Shown piece after piece: positions 38,223-47,632 of a DNA stretch of 64,000 nt. The stretch spans positions 496,001 through 560,000 of the forward strand of contig NZ_CP049857.1 in the NCBI RefSeq assembly GCF_011299555.1. Direction: 5' to 3'. The DNA is from Dysgonomonas sp. HDW5A. Lineage in GTDB: Bacteria > Bacteroidota > Bacteroidia > Bacteroidales > Dysgonomonadaceae. The translations under genes and the position numbers were made by a program. Below the pieces are notes generated by a model. The model made no database searches, was not told the DNA's origin, and saw only the letters and a program-made list of their open reading frames with translations. Positions within the stretch are counted from its first letter, which is position 1; each line of letters starts with the position of its first letter.

Positions 38223-39116
38223 ATGTCAAGAATTAATCTAAGAGGTGTAGGAGTTGCGTTTATCACTCCTTTCAAAGAGGACGAGAGTGTCGATTATGAA
38301 GCTCTTATCAGACTTGTTGATTATCAGATACAAAATAATACAGATTATCTTGTCGTTCTGGGAACAACTGCCGAAACCGCCACCCTCACCGAAGAGGAGA
38401 AAACAAAAATTGTAGAAACTGTTATCAACAGGGTAAATGGACGAATCCCGATTGTTTTAGGAGTCGGAGGAAATAATACCCGTGCAGTTGTAGATCATTT
38501 AAAAAATGGTAATTTCGAAGGTATAGATGCTATTCTTTCCGTAGTACCTTATTATAACAAACCCTCACAAGAAGGTATATACCAACACTATAAGGCGATC
38601 GCAGAGGCATCTAAGCTTCCGGTTATCCTCTATAATGTTCCGGGGCGTACCGCCGTGAATATGACTGCCGAAACTACTTTGCGTTTAGCCAATGAGTTCA
38701 GCAACATAGTAGCCATCAAAGAGGCTTCGGGTGACATGGCTCAAATGGATGATATTATCAAACGTAAGCCCGATAATTTTGATGTTATTTCGGGTGACGA
38801 TGGTATTACATTTCCGCTTATCACATTAGGTGCAATTGGCGTTATATCGGTTATAGGCAATGCTTTCCCAAAGGAGTTCAGCCGCATGACACGTCTTGCT
38901 CTTGAAGGTGATTATCAAAGTGCACTCACTATCCATCATAGCTTTAGCGAACTGTTTAAACTCTTGTTTATTGACGGTAATCCGGCAGGGGTAAAATCGA
39001 TGTTGCACATGATGGGATATATCGAGAATAAACTTCGTTTGCCATTAGTTCCGACTCGTATTACGACTTTCGAGCAGATACGCTTGGTATTGAATGAATT
39101 GAACATAAAATGCTAA
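38223..39116 (+). CDS. dapA: 4-hydroxy-tetrahydrodipicolinate synthase
   Basis: A 297-residue TIM-barrel enzyme of lysine and diaminopimelate synthesis, condensing aspartate semialdehyde with pyruvate. Motifs are G-V-G-V-A-F-I-T-P-F, L-G-T-T-A-E-T-A-T-L-T-E-E-E-K, the catalytic tyrosine in L-Y-N-V-P-G-R-T, and the Schiff-base lysine in V-A-I-K-E-A-S-G-D. The length is standard. Its TAA stop is the first base triplet of a palindromic element. Confidence 0.97.
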   Translation: MSRINLRGVGVAFITPFKEDESVDYEALIRLVDYQIQNNTDYLVVLGTTAETATLTEEEKTKIVETVINRVNGRIPIVLGVGGNNTRAVVDHLKNGNFEGIDAILSVVPYYNKPSQEGIYQHYKAIAEASKLPVILYNVPGRTAVNMTAETTLRLANEFSNIVAIKEASGDMAQMDDIIKRKPDNFDVISGDDGITFPLITLGAIGVISVIGNAFPKEFSRMTRLALEGDYQSALTIHHSFSELFKLLFIDGNPAGVKSMLHMMGYIENKLRLPLVPTRITTFEQIRLVLNELNIKC

Positions 39117-39160
39117 GGTCGCAGACCTTTTTTATTGCTTTGGTCAGTAAAACAGCAATT
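39114..39160 (+). repeat. Intergenic palindromic element, copy 7 (best conserved)
   Basis: TAAGGTC-GCA-GACCT starts with the dapA stop codon and is followed by TTATTGCTTTGGTCAGTAAA. It is the clearest match to the copy near holB. Confidence 0.7.
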
Positions 39161-39205
39161 ATTAGTTATAACTATCAACTGTAGTAATACACAGTGCATC
39201 ATACA

Positions 39206-39236
39206 AAAAGAGCTTGCAATATTTGCAAGCTCTTTT
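39206..39236. terminator. Bidirectional terminator between dapA and the dipeptidyl peptidase gene
   Basis: AAAAGAGCTTGCAA at 39206-39219 pairs perfectly with TTGCAAGCTCTTTT at 39223-39236 around a three-base loop. It lies between convergent genes. Confidence 0.92.
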
Positions 39237-39260
39237 CATTTATAAAGTAATCCCAAATAA

Positions 39261-41318
39261 TCAATTATAGGTTGGCAATGAAGAGAAGTCTTTTGAATAT
39301 CTCAACATTTGATCTACATAACCTTCGTTATATGAAATCTTTACATCCGTAATCTTTCCGTCCTTATCTGTTACTGCTTCAAAGACAGGATTCACAAAGC
39401 CTTTGTAGGGCTTTAAGTTAAGGGCTTTGTATCTTGCCAAAACTTCTGCCAATAGTTTCTGATCTACTTGTACAGCATAATTCTCAACCAGACTTTTAGC
39501 TCCGTTGAAATCTCCTTCCGATTTCACTCGTTGTATCTCAGCTAATAGCTGTCCGAATAAGTTGCGAAGTTTAGCATAGTCATTAACAACAACGAAAGTC
39601 TTTCCGTCACGTTCTTTAAATTCAACTACATTATCTGCTTTGCCTTTTTCATAGACCCATCTGGCAATCAATTGACGATTACGCATGTGTGCTTCTTCGA
39701 TGGTTTTACCCGGTTCGATACGTGTCAATTGGGTCATCAAACCATTCATCATAAAACGATAGTATTCTGCTTTATAAGCGTCAGCACTCGGGATGATTCC
39801 CAGCTCTACTAATTTGGGGTCGGCAATATAATATAATCCGAATAGATCGGCACGAGCTTCCTCAATAGTAGAACCATAAGCTTTCAGAGCATCGGGGTCA
39901 ACTCCGGGCATTAACTGACCTGATCCATGACCTAGTATCTCATGCAAATCAGTATGCAACACGTCGGTGATAAAGCCGTATTTGTGGAGCAATTCCAATT
40001 CTACAGGTGACCATACAAACTCATCACTGAATCCGCTATGCTCGGCTGCCTTATCGTATGCTTCCATTATATTTTCGATAGTTACCGATTTCGATCCATA
40101 ATCTTTACGTATCCAGTTCGAGTTTGGTAAATTGATTCCAATAGGAGTAGATGGATAGCAATCGCCTCCTAATTGAGCAACTGTAATTACTTTAGCAGTT
40201 ACACCTTTTACTTCTTCTTTTCTGAAACGAGGATCAACAGGTGAGTGATCTTCAAACCACTGTGCATTGGTACTGATTATTTCGGTACGCTTTGTTGCTT
40301 CGGTATTCTTGAAGTTTACTGTTGCTTCCCAGCTGGCTTTCATGCCCAGAGGATCACCGTAGCTTTCGGTAAAGCCATTCACAAAATCTACCCGAGATAA
40401 AGAATCTTGTACCCAAGCTATAGCATATTGGTCGAATGTTTTCAGGTCTCCGGTTGTATAGAAAGAAATCAATTTATCAATTGCTTTCTTCTGACCGTCA
40501 TTCTCGGCAACACCTTTCGCTTTTTCAAGCCATCCTACGATGCGTTCTATAGCGGGAGAGTATAAGCCTCCTACTTTCCATACTTTCTCTACCAGCTTGC
40601 CGTCTTCTTTTACCAAGCGGCTATTCATACCATACATGATAGGAGTAGAATCATTCGGATTCTTCATTTTAGCATAGAAAGCTTCTACTTCGGCTTGTGT
40701 TACTCCTTCGCCGTAATAGTTATTAGCTGATGTTTTGATTAAATCTACTCCATCCGCCTGATTCACTTTCTTGGGCATTACATTCGGATTGAACATTACA
40801 GGCTCGATCATAACCAAGAAATCATCTACGCTTTGGTTTTCCATTGCGGGAACTTTATCAGCAGGTAACTTCTTTACTTCAGCTTCAAAAAATTCCTTCG
40901 AAAATCCGGGTAAGAATTTCTCCTCTCCGTAATGGTGGTGTATTCCGTTCGAGAACCATACTCGTTTCAAGTAAACTTCAAACTCCTGATAGTTCTTATC
41001 TGTTTTATCTCCTTTATAATTCTCATAGATTGCTTCCAGAGTACGGCGTATTGCCAGATTATACTTCCCATTCTGATCGTACAATATATCACGCCCTTCG
41101 GCTGCTGCCTGAGATAGATAATAGATCAACTCTTTTTGTTCTAAGCTCAGTGATTCGAATTCGGGTACTTTATAACGCAATATTTGCAAATCTGCAAAAG
41201 CGTCTACCTCATACGTAAAGTCGTCATTTTGAGAAGCTGTATCCTGAGGTTTATTACCTCCACAACTTCCAAAGACGATCGACAGTCCTGTCATTGCCAT
41301 CGCGATAGTCTTCTTCAT
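39261..41318 (-). CDS. Dipeptidyl peptidase III (M49 family) lipoprotein
   Basis: A 685-residue zinc exopeptidase that removes N-terminal dipeptides. The M49 motif lies at His459-Glu-Ile-Leu-Gly-His464 (H-E-I-L-G-H-G-S-G), and the third ligand region is E-E-A-R-A-D-L-F-G. A signal peptide with lipobox V-F-G-S-C near residue 19 indicates a lipoprotein, whereas eukaryotic members are cytosolic. The size matches the bacterial family. It is a single gene between a shared terminator and its own -7 box. Confidence 0.94.
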   Translation of the reverse strand: MKKTIAMAMTGLSIVFGSCGGNKPQDTASQNDDFTYEVDAFADLQILRYKVPEFESLSLEQKELIYYLSQAAAEGRDILYDQNGKYNLAIRRTLEAIYENYKGDKTDKNYQEFEVYLKRVWFSNGIHHHYGEEKFLPGFSKEFFEAEVKKLPADKVPAMENQSVDDFLVMIEPVMFNPNVMPKKVNQADGVDLIKTSANNYYGEGVTQAEVEAFYAKMKNPNDSTPIMYGMNSRLVKEDGKLVEKVWKVGGLYSPAIERIVGWLEKAKGVAENDGQKKAIDKLISFYTTGDLKTFDQYAIAWVQDSLSRVDFVNGFTESYGDPLGMKASWEATVNFKNTEATKRTEIISTNAQWFEDHSPVDPRFRKEEVKGVTAKVITVAQLGGDCYPSTPIGINLPNSNWIRKDYGSKSVTIENIMEAYDKAAEHSGFSDEFVWSPVELELLHKYGFITDVLHTDLHEILGHGSGQLMPGVDPDALKAYGSTIEEARADLFGLYYIADPKLVELGIIPSADAYKAEYYRFMMNGLMTQLTRIEPGKTIEEAHMRNRQLIARWVYEKGKADNVVEFKERDGKTFVVVNDYAKLRNLFGQLLAEIQRVKSEGDFNGAKSLVENYAVQVDQKLLAEVLARYKALNLKPYKGFVNPVFEAVTDKDGKITDVKISYNEGYVDQMLRYSKDFSSLPTYN

Positions 41319-41365
41319 TAGTTTAATTAATATTATATATTGTTTTGAGTATCTCCTTATTACAA

Positions 41366-41373
41366 CAAATATA
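41366..41373 (-). promoter_or_regulatory. -7 box for the dipeptidyl peptidase gene
   Basis: CAAATATA on the plus strand reads TATATTTG on the minus strand, matching TAnnTTTG, 48 bases upstream of the ATG. It overlaps the foot of the preceding terminator hairpin. Confidence 0.5.
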
Positions 41374-41411
41374 GAATCTGCCCAATATTTAAACCGGGCG
41401 GATTCTATATT
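41368..41411 (-). terminator. Terminator of the universal stress protein operon
   Basis: AATATAGAATCTGCCC at 41368-41383 pairs with GGGCGGATTCTATATT at 41396-41411, broken only by one T-G pair. It lies 30 bases past the stop at 41441. Confidence 0.8.
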
Positions 41412-41440
41412 CGATATTAGTTGTAAATACAGATAAACTG

Positions 41441-42559
41441 TTATCCTCGTAAAACGAATAACGGAATATCGGATTGAAATAACATTTTGCGTGACACGCT
41501 TGGACGGAACATACGTGTAAATAGATTCCTCTTAGCGGTAGTCAAAGCTATTATGTCTATATTGGCTGCTTCAACGAATTGCTCTAAACTGACCAGGCTA
41601 TCAGTACTTGATATCAGTTTATAATCAATCTTGATATTGCTGTATTGTTTTTCGAAATACGATTGTATTCCTTCGAGTTTTATAAGAGTCCACTTATCCG
41701 TTTTTTTATCTTCAATATGAGTTAGATGTATTTTAACCTCCTCATGATTGAAAAACTCCATCATTGCAGCAAAAGATACCAGATCTCGCTGACTAAAGTT
41801 AGTGAGAAAAGAAATATTCTTCACTTGGTGGAAATCGGTAAAAGATGTTCTCTCGGGAATTGCCAATAGGGGTATTCCGGTCATCTCAATAACTTCTGCT
41901 GTAACACTACCGATAAGGTCAGCACTTTTCTGATCTTTACCTCGTGTTCCCATCACTATCAATGCAGGTTTGTAATCCTTAGCATAGGCTACAATTTCTT
42001 CTTCGGGTAATCCTTCTTTCAATACGTAAGAATAATTAATCGGAGGAAACTCACCACTTGCTATTTTTTCATCAATAGTATTACATAGTTTTTGGATATC
42101 CTTATTTACCCTTTCCAGTATATTCTGAAAATCGGCTTCCTCTTTGCCTTGATAGGCAAATGCTTCTGCCATAGGCAAAGCTGTAGGATAGTAGGGATTA
42201 AAATATACGTGGATAATTTTAACTTTAGCCTTTATTTCTTTGGCTAGGTTAAAAGCTATACGACAAGCCTTTAATGAATAATCGGAAAAATCAACCGGAA
42301 CCAGAATGCGTTTTCGTCCATCGTCAGTTCTGTAAGTTTCAGGTTCGCTGTAGCTAAACAAGTTACGACTTTCCACCACATTCAAAGCCTTAGGTAAATC
42401 CGATTCTTTTATTCTAAGACGTACCCCTGCGGAAGTATTGGAATTTTGATCTCCTACATCTTCCATCAATACAGAGATGTTTTCACTCTCTAATACTGAT
42501 TTTAAAATCTGAGCCTTTTCATTTGTATGAATGGCAAGTGTTACTAATTTATCGGCCAT
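41441..42559 (-). CDS. Tandem universal stress protein with N-terminal DUF2007-like domain
   Basis: A 372-residue cytoplasmic protein when started at 42559 (M-A-D-K-L-V-T-L-A-I-H), seven bases after the upstream gene. Residues 1-70 resemble a DUF2007-type signal-transducing domain. Two UspA domains follow: the first (about 85-230) opens R-I-L-V-P-V-D-F-S-D-Y-S and has a nucleotide-binding G-T-R-G-K-D-Q-K-S-A-D-L-I-G-S-V motif; the second (about 235-372) lacks a clear G-x2-G-x9-G motif and ends I-P-L-F-V-L-R-G. It is likely a stress or energy-state sensor. A nine-residue longer start is possible. Confidence 0.87.
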   Translation of the reverse strand: MADKLVTLAIHTNEKAQILKSVLESENISVLMEDVGDQNSNTSAGVRLRIKESDLPKALNVVESRNLFSYSEPETYRTDDGRKRILVPVDFSDYSLKACRIAFNLAKEIKAKVKIIHVYFNPYYPTALPMAEAFAYQGKEEADFQNILERVNKDIQKLCNTIDEKIASGEFPPINYSYVLKEGLPEEEIVAYAKDYKPALIVMGTRGKDQKSADLIGSVTAEVIEMTGIPLLAIPERTSFTDFHQVKNISFLTNFSQRDLVSFAAMMEFFNHEEVKIHLTHIEDKKTDKWTLIKLEGIQSYFEKQYSNIKIDYKLISSTDSLVSLEQFVEAANIDIIALTTAKRNLFTRMFRPSVSRKMLFQSDIPLFVLRG

Positions 42560-42566
42560 AATGTAT

Positions 42567-42827
42567 TTACTTTTTGTCTTTATCAATCATCTCTAAAGCC
42601 ATATCCAGTATAGCGGTATCTTCGAGCAATACAATCCCTCCATTGGGACCTGCTTCGATGTGTACCCCACAACTTTCACCGTCTTTATAACTGTGTCCTC
42701 CGAAATAATTCCATACGGTTTCTACAGTCAGGTTCAACTCTTTTGCCATCTTATGGATACTTCCATCGGGCAAACTGTCTTTAATCTTACGAAGCTCATT
42801 GTACTCAATTGTTTTTGTCATAATCAC
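42567..42827 (-). CDS. Small helix-turn-helix protein
   Basis: An 86-residue protein with an apparent helix-turn-helix (S-I-H-K-M-A-K-E-L-N-L-T-V-E-T-V-W-N-Y-F) at about 22-43. A conserved-looking G-G-H-S-Y-K-D-G-E-S-C-G-V-H-I-E-A-G-P-N-G-G segment follows. It probably binds DNA and may regulate the adjacent universal stress gene, with which it forms a unit. Start could also be the third residue. Confidence 0.7.
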   Translation of the reverse strand: MIMTKTIEYNELRKIKDSLPDGSIHKMAKELNLTVETVWNYFGGHSYKDGESCGVHIEAGPNGGIVLLEDTAILDMALEMIDKDKK

Positions 42828-42853
42828 ATATGTTAAGGTTGAGACTAAGATTG

Positions 42854-42871
42854 TTGCTTAAAATTAAGCAA
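42854..42871 (-). terminator. Weak hairpin after the PAP2 gene
   Basis: TTGCTTA at 42854-42860 pairs with TAAGCAA at 42865-42871 around AAAT. The minus strand lacks a long T-run, so termination would be partial. Confidence 0.4.
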
Positions 42872-42876
42872 TCATT

Positions 42877-43605
42877 TTAGAAAAACCAACGAAACCCGTA
42901 CATAAAATTCATAAAGCTTATAATAAATAATGTTATGACTATTACACCAATGGTTACAGAGATGATATTCGCATGAAGTGCAGAGTAAGCCGGTACTTTT
43001 ACTTCTTCGATAGTTTGCTTTAATAAACGGATACGCCCATATTGAAAAAGCAAATATATTAGAAAGCCAACTAAAACACCTAAAAACATGCCACCTATCA
43101 CATCCGAAATAAAATGCACACCTAAATAGATACGTGAATAACATGTTATTGTTGCCCAGGTAAATATAACAACCGTAAACCGGCGGTACTTAAACATTAG
43201 GGACAGAAAAGTTGCAATACCAAAACCATTGGCTGCATGAGCGGATATGAAACCAAAGCGTCCTCCTCTATAATTATTTACAATAGTTACGTAATCTTTA
43301 AAATCGGGGTGATGACTGGGACGTAACCTTTCAAATATCGGTTTTATAACTCCTGCTGACAGCTGATCACACAATGTACCCAGCAGAACCATACAGAAGA
43401 GCAACAACACAGCTTGTTGCCATTTCGTCTTGTAGAAAAAAACACCTAAACCAACTAATACAAGAGGAATCCAAGTAGCTTTGCCGCTATACATCCACAT
43501 AAAGCTGTCCCAAAAGACATTATGGAATTCATTCAACCAAAGAAAAGCTCCTCTTTCGTAGGGAAGAATCTGTTCAACCAGATTCTCGGGGTTAGTTTCT
43601 ATCAT
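42877..43605 (-). CDS. PAP2-family membrane phosphatase
   Basis: A 242-residue inner-membrane enzyme with about five to six helices. The three acid-phosphatase signatures are present: K-P-I-F-E-R-L-R-P, S-A-H-A (replacing P-S-G-H) and S-R-I-Y-L-G-V-H-F-I-S-D. The family dephosphorylates lipid phosphates such as undecaprenyl pyrophosphate or lipid A. It lies downstream of batE with a 77-base gap and may be a separate unit. Confidence 0.9.
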   Translation of the reverse strand: MIETNPENLVEQILPYERGAFLWLNEFHNVFWDSFMWMYSGKATWIPLVLVGLGVFFYKTKWQQAVLLLFCMVLLGTLCDQLSAGVIKPIFERLRPSHHPDFKDYVTIVNNYRGGRFGFISAHAANGFGIATFLSLMFKYRRFTVVIFTWATITCYSRIYLGVHFISDVIGGMFLGVLVGFLIYLLFQYGRIRLLKQTIEEVKVPAYSALHANIISVTIGVIVITLFIISFMNFMYGFRWFF

Positions 43606-43682
43606 ATTTATGTTACGAGTTACAGGTTACAAATTACAAGAACTATCGACTAATAACTCGCAATTTATAATTTATTTACTTA

Positions 43683-44441
43683 TCAGATTATTTCCAATTT
43701 GTCTTTTTGTATCCAACCGACACTTCCATTATCAATTTCAATTTCATACCAGCTTCCATCTTCTTTTGTTATTGATACTTTTGTGCCAGCATGAAGTATA
43801 AACAACTCTTTTGAGGTTGTGTTTGGTGAACTCACAACAGGAGCCGAACCTGCCATAATAATAGCCGTATCTCTATTCTCTACGTTCTTCTTCTGTGTAT
43901 ATGCGAATATATTTGTGAAAAGAAGAAATACAAACAATACAACACCTGAATAAAAGCCTGCTTTCTTTAAACTAAGCTTTGGACTAAAGAAGAATAAAAA
44001 CAAGCTTCCTATAAAAAGAAGAAAAAATACGATGGATAACTTTGCCCAGCTATTTGAAGGTAGAAGATCTCTTACTCCATTAAACCACATCTTTAAAAAG
44101 AAGTTATCGGCAGTTAATATCTTATCTTCTATTTTGGTTTGGGCATATTCAATATTATGCTTTATATCACGGTCTCCGGGGTCATAAAGTTGTGCACGTT
44201 CGTAATTAAGCAAGGCTAAAGGAATCTCATTCACTCTGAAATAAGCATTCCCCAGATTATAATACAATTCGGCAGAAGCCTTACCTTGTTCTTTCTGAGC
44301 TTTAATTTCACCTTCGAGGAGCGTTATCGCATCTCTGAAATCGCCATTATCATATGCCTTTTGAGCTTGCTCTGCCACACTTTGTGCACTTATGCCTAGT
44401 GTAGAAATTATTATAAAAATTGATATAAATAACTGTTTCAT
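43683..44441 (-). CDS. batE: BatE: TPR and SH3-domain membrane protein
   Basis: A 252-residue protein started at 44441, where a signal peptide begins (M-K-Q-L-F-I-S-I-F-I-I-I-S-T-L-G-I-S-A-Q); the longer reading overlaps batD. Residues 22-105 are tetratricopeptide repeats (Y-Y-N-L-G-N-A-Y-F-R, L-N-Y-E-R-A), followed by two membrane helices (about 130-180) and a C-terminal bacterial SH3 domain (L-H-A-G-T-K-V-S-I, W-Y-E-I-E-I-D-N-G-S-V-G-W-I). It is the last gene of the Bat (Bacteroides aerotolerance) operon. Confidence 0.9.
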   Translation of the reverse strand: MKQLFISIFIIISTLGISAQSVAEQAQKAYDNGDFRDAITLLEGEIKAQKEQGKASAELYYNLGNAYFRVNEIPLALLNYERAQLYDPGDRDIKHNIEYAQTKIEDKILTADNFFLKMWFNGVRDLLPSNSWAKLSIVFFLLFIGSLFLFFFSPKLSLKKAGFYSGVVLFVFLLFTNIFAYTQKKNVENRDTAIIMAGSAPVVSSPNTTSKELFILHAGTKVSITKEDGSWYEIEIDNGSVGWIQKDKLEII

Positions 44442-44448
44442 AACAATC

Positions 44449-46296
44449 TTATTTTTTAATTCTAGAATTTTCCATTTCTCCAATTGCATCTACTGCATCC
44501 TTATACAAATCGTCCATTGCGGTATCTGACTCAACAGGAGCATAGCGTGCAAATTCGCAGGTATCCAATATCGAAATGAATTTAGTTACCAGCTCCTGTG
44601 AAGCTCCAAATCGAATAAGTTCCTGCTCTATATTGTCTCGACTCAAATCAGCTACAGGAATAACGAGTTTATCGCTCAAATATCCCCAAGCCGCACGCAG
44701 CACTTCTTCATAGAATTGCTCTTTCTTATGAGCTTGTAGATATTTACCTGCCAATTTAAGACGTTTAACAGCTACTTTATTAGCCCGTTTAGTTTTCATT
44801 CGGGCGATATCTGCATTTTCTTTAATTTGTTTGCGATACAATACTAAGAAAACAAGAAACAATACCAATGGTATTATATACCAAAACCAGTATCCTAATG
44901 ATCCGAACAGAAAACTATTTATAGTAACCAAAGAAGGATTACCTGTCTTAATATGCCTGATATCCTGCTCTACCTGAACATCTGTTTGAGTAAAACTTGT
45001 CGCGGAATTACTACCTGCATGCGGATCTTTCGCCACATTCAGAGTGTATTCGGGAGTAGATATTGTTTTATATGATCTCGATTTAATATCGAAATAAGAG
45101 AATACCAAAGGTGGTATCTTAAAGGTTCCTTGATAACGGGGTATAAACAGGTATTCGATTGTTTTTGTACCAGTAAGACCATTATCCGTATAGGTTAAGT
45201 CATTCGTAATCTTAGGATCATATGACTCAAAATCTTTAGGAAGTACTAATTCGGGAGTTTTAATCAACTTCATATTTCCTGTACCCGAGATAACAAGCTT
45301 GATCGTCACCGGATCATTTGCCTTTATATCGGTAGCCGAAATAGAAGGGGTCATAGAAAATGTTCCCACCCCATTCGAAAAGTCAGCAGGTTTCCCTTCG
45401 GGTAAAGGACTAACATCAATAGTCAGAGGACTTGTTGTCATTGTCTTCTTAACATCTGTCATTACATATTGAGGTCCAAAGAATGTCTCAACGGTTTTCC
45501 CGGATCTTACATTAAAGACCATTTCAATCTTACCCGATGGTATTGTTATCTTGCCCGAACGTTGCGGGAAAAGAAGGGTTCTACGCAAATCGACAGCATA
45601 GTAATTACGTCCGTTATAATGCTCGAATGTCATCTGACGTGTAGCTGGTAAAGGTTGTTCTTCGACCATAAACCCATCAAATTCGGGGAATTCTATTTTA
45701 CCGATATCACGCACTTCCAGCGTTGTATAAAAACGGAAAGTCACGACAAAGGATTCTTGTTCCGAAACTTTTGATTTTGATACGATAGCACGAATAAACG
45801 CATCCGATGAACTTATATTCTGTGCTGTAGAAGTTGCAGCTGAAGTCTGACCTCCGCCGCCTCCGCCCGATTGTTGAGCCTGAGCATTTTTATCGGGAGG
45901 TAGTACCTTTACCTGAATAGAGTTCGAGGTATAACTTTTCCCTTTAACAGTTATGGTAGCTGCCGGAATAGTAAATGTACCCTCCGCACTTGCTGATAGT
46001 GTATAAATATATGACTCCGAAGAATCGGTGGTAACATTACCATTTATAACCTGTGTACTGGAACTCGACGATATAGCCGGTCCATATAAAATTTCGAATC
46101 CTTTGATGGAAGATGGTACATTAATATTATCACCATTTCCTCCTCGTAGTGTATAAGTCAACCGAAACTGATCTCCCTTAGCTACTGCACTGGGAGCACT
46201 GGCCGTAAATTTTACTTGTGCATTTAATCCTAAACCAAGGAATAAAAGTATCCATAATAACAAATGTCTTTGCATCTTTTGCCTGTACATTTTCAT
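44449..46296 (-). CDS. batD: BatD, full-length
   Basis: A 615-residue membrane protein. A signal peptide (ending N-A-Q near residue 26) precedes beta-sandwich repeats. These include A-K-G-D-Q-F-R-L-T-Y-T-L-R-G, I-K-G-F-E-I-L-Y-G-P-A-I-S-S and D-A-F-I-R-A-I-V-S-K-S-K-V-S-E-Q-E, typical of BatD. A membrane helix near 455-480 follows, then a cytoplasmic helical tail of about 130 residues. A glycine-rich stretch (Q-S-G-G-G-G-G-G) near 140 is a linker. BatD is implicated in oxygen tolerance in Bacteroides. An alternative start six or seven codons downstream is possible. Confidence 0.92.
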   Translation of the reverse strand: MKMYRQKMQRHLLLWILLFLGLGLNAQVKFTASAPSAVAKGDQFRLTYTLRGGNGDNINVPSSIKGFEILYGPAISSSSSTQVINGNVTTDSSESYIYTLSASAEGTFTIPAATITVKGKSYTSNSIQVKVLPPDKNAQAQQSGGGGGGQTSAATSTAQNISSSDAFIRAIVSKSKVSEQESFVVTFRFYTTLEVRDIGKIEFPEFDGFMVEEQPLPATRQMTFEHYNGRNYYAVDLRRTLLFPQRSGKITIPSGKIEMVFNVRSGKTVETFFGPQYVMTDVKKTMTTSPLTIDVSPLPEGKPADFSNGVGTFSMTPSISATDIKANDPVTIKLVISGTGNMKLIKTPELVLPKDFESYDPKITNDLTYTDNGLTGTKTIEYLFIPRYQGTFKIPPLVFSYFDIKSRSYKTISTPEYTLNVAKDPHAGSNSATSFTQTDVQVEQDIRHIKTGNPSLVTINSFLFGSLGYWFWYIIPLVLFLVFLVLYRKQIKENADIARMKTKRANKVAVKRLKLAGKYLQAHKKEQFYEEVLRAAWGYLSDKLVIPVADLSRDNIEQELIRFGASQELVTKFISILDTCEFARYAPVESDTAMDDLYKDAVDAIGEMENSRIKK

Positions 46297-46373
46297 ATTT
46301 CTTTAACTAATCCCTATTTTATTTATAATATCACTATTCATTATTTCCTGCGAAGATAATTATATCCTTCTAT

Positions 46374-47627
46374 TTATCGGTAAGCAATCACACTACCTTT
46401 AATCTTAGGTTCTATTATTGAAACTGTATGTTCCGAAGAAAGCAGTGTTTTATAGTTACCCGACTCCACGTCTAAATACACAAACCGAGCTGAAGGGATT
46501 TTATATGTTCCAGCCTTGTTCGCAACCAACAAATATCCGAAAATACGCTCACTTTGTAAGCCGAAGTCTGAAAACATAACATCGTCATCGTTACTTACCA
46601 TATCATATACCTCAACCCCATCAGGTAAATCTAGAACAGGAGCAGATGCACTATTCAAATCACCATATCCGTCAACGATCACTTTGAGAGCGAAAAGTTC
46701 ACCGACTTTAACCTGAGAACCTTTTACTTCGGATTGTATTTTGAATCGCCCTATTGCCCCCGAAAAATCTGTCGGCTTCTTTTTGGGTAATGTAACAACT
46801 TTTACAAAGGTTGGTTCAGATTTTAATTGTTTATCAACACTTTCAATTGCAGCTTCCCCCGGATAGAATCCTCTTTTTGTATTTAAACTTCTGGTATTAA
46901 AAGTCAAATTCGCTTTAACTTCAGGTATAACCAATTGTCCGATACGATTAGGGTATATAGTTATTATCCTCAAATCTCCGACATAATACTCAGTTCCGTT
47001 GTATTCCTCTTTTTTAAATATCGGGATACCTTGATGGTCATAGAACGGTTTTCCACCGACATCGAAGCCATCCAATACCGGATAATCGATTTCTTTGACT
47101 GAGAGTAAAGGTACTTTTGTATATAATTGACAAGACAAAACAAGTGCCTCGTCTTCATATATTTCAGGTCTGGAAACTTGTGTCCTAATAAAGGCATCAA
47201 TATTATACTGATATTGTCCCCAATTCTCATTCTCTGGCAGAACCTTTAATTGAACCTCATTCGTTTTATATTGAGTACCCCTAAAGTCGATGGAGGCAAC
47301 TGGTAACGAAATAATTCCCTTCTTTTTAGCAGCCACAATATACATAAACGATTGCCACATTTCTACAATACCTGCTATCCTTCCATTATTTGAGATGTGA
47401 GGACCACTTTTAATTTCAAGCCCCTCAAAAGATTTAGGGACATTAAAATTTGCACCTTCTACAGAACCTTTCAAAATATACTCTAAACGAAATGGCTCAT
47501 CGACACTTACTACAGAAGGGCTTTCAATCTCAAAAGTGACATCTTGCGCAATCAGACTTTGAGTAAGACAACATAATAATAGAATAAAAACTTTTGAAAC
47601 TGTTTTAGCCTCAGTTATTAAACCCAT
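46374..47627 (-). CDS. Second BatD-like protein, without membrane tail
   Basis: A 417-residue exported protein with the BatD beta-domain pattern: V-D-E-P-F-R-L-E-Y-I-L-K-G, F-E-G-L-E-I-K-S-G-P-H-I-S, D-A-F-I-R-T-Q-V-S-R-P-E-I-Y-E-D-E-A. These align with the neighbouring full-length BatD. A signal peptide ends at L-I-A-Q near residue 27. It stops after the beta domains and has no C-terminal membrane helix or cytoplasmic tail, so it should be periplasmic. It starts five bases after batC and probably arose by tandem duplication of batD. Confidence 0.86.
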   Translation of the reverse strand: MGLITEAKTVSKVFILLLCCLTQSLIAQDVTFEIESPSVVSVDEPFRLEYILKGSVEGANFNVPKSFEGLEIKSGPHISNNGRIAGIVEMWQSFMYIVAAKKKGIISLPVASIDFRGTQYKTNEVQLKVLPENENWGQYQYNIDAFIRTQVSRPEIYEDEALVLSCQLYTKVPLLSVKEIDYPVLDGFDVGGKPFYDHQGIPIFKKEEYNGTEYYVGDLRIITIYPNRIGQLVIPEVKANLTFNTRSLNTKRGFYPGEAAIESVDKQLKSEPTFVKVVTLPKKKPTDFSGAIGRFKIQSEVKGSQVKVGELFALKVIVDGYGDLNSASAPVLDLPDGVEVYDMVSNDDDVMFSDFGLQSERIFGYLLVANKAGTYKIPSARFVYLDVESGNYKTLLSSEHTVSIIEPKIKGSVIAYR

Positions 47628-47632
47628 TTATT

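Noticed and set aside
40844-41218. A 124-residue plus-strand frame opposite the dipeptidyl peptidase gene
   Set aside because: It is contained in a strong M49-family gene on the other strand and shows no coding signature of its own.
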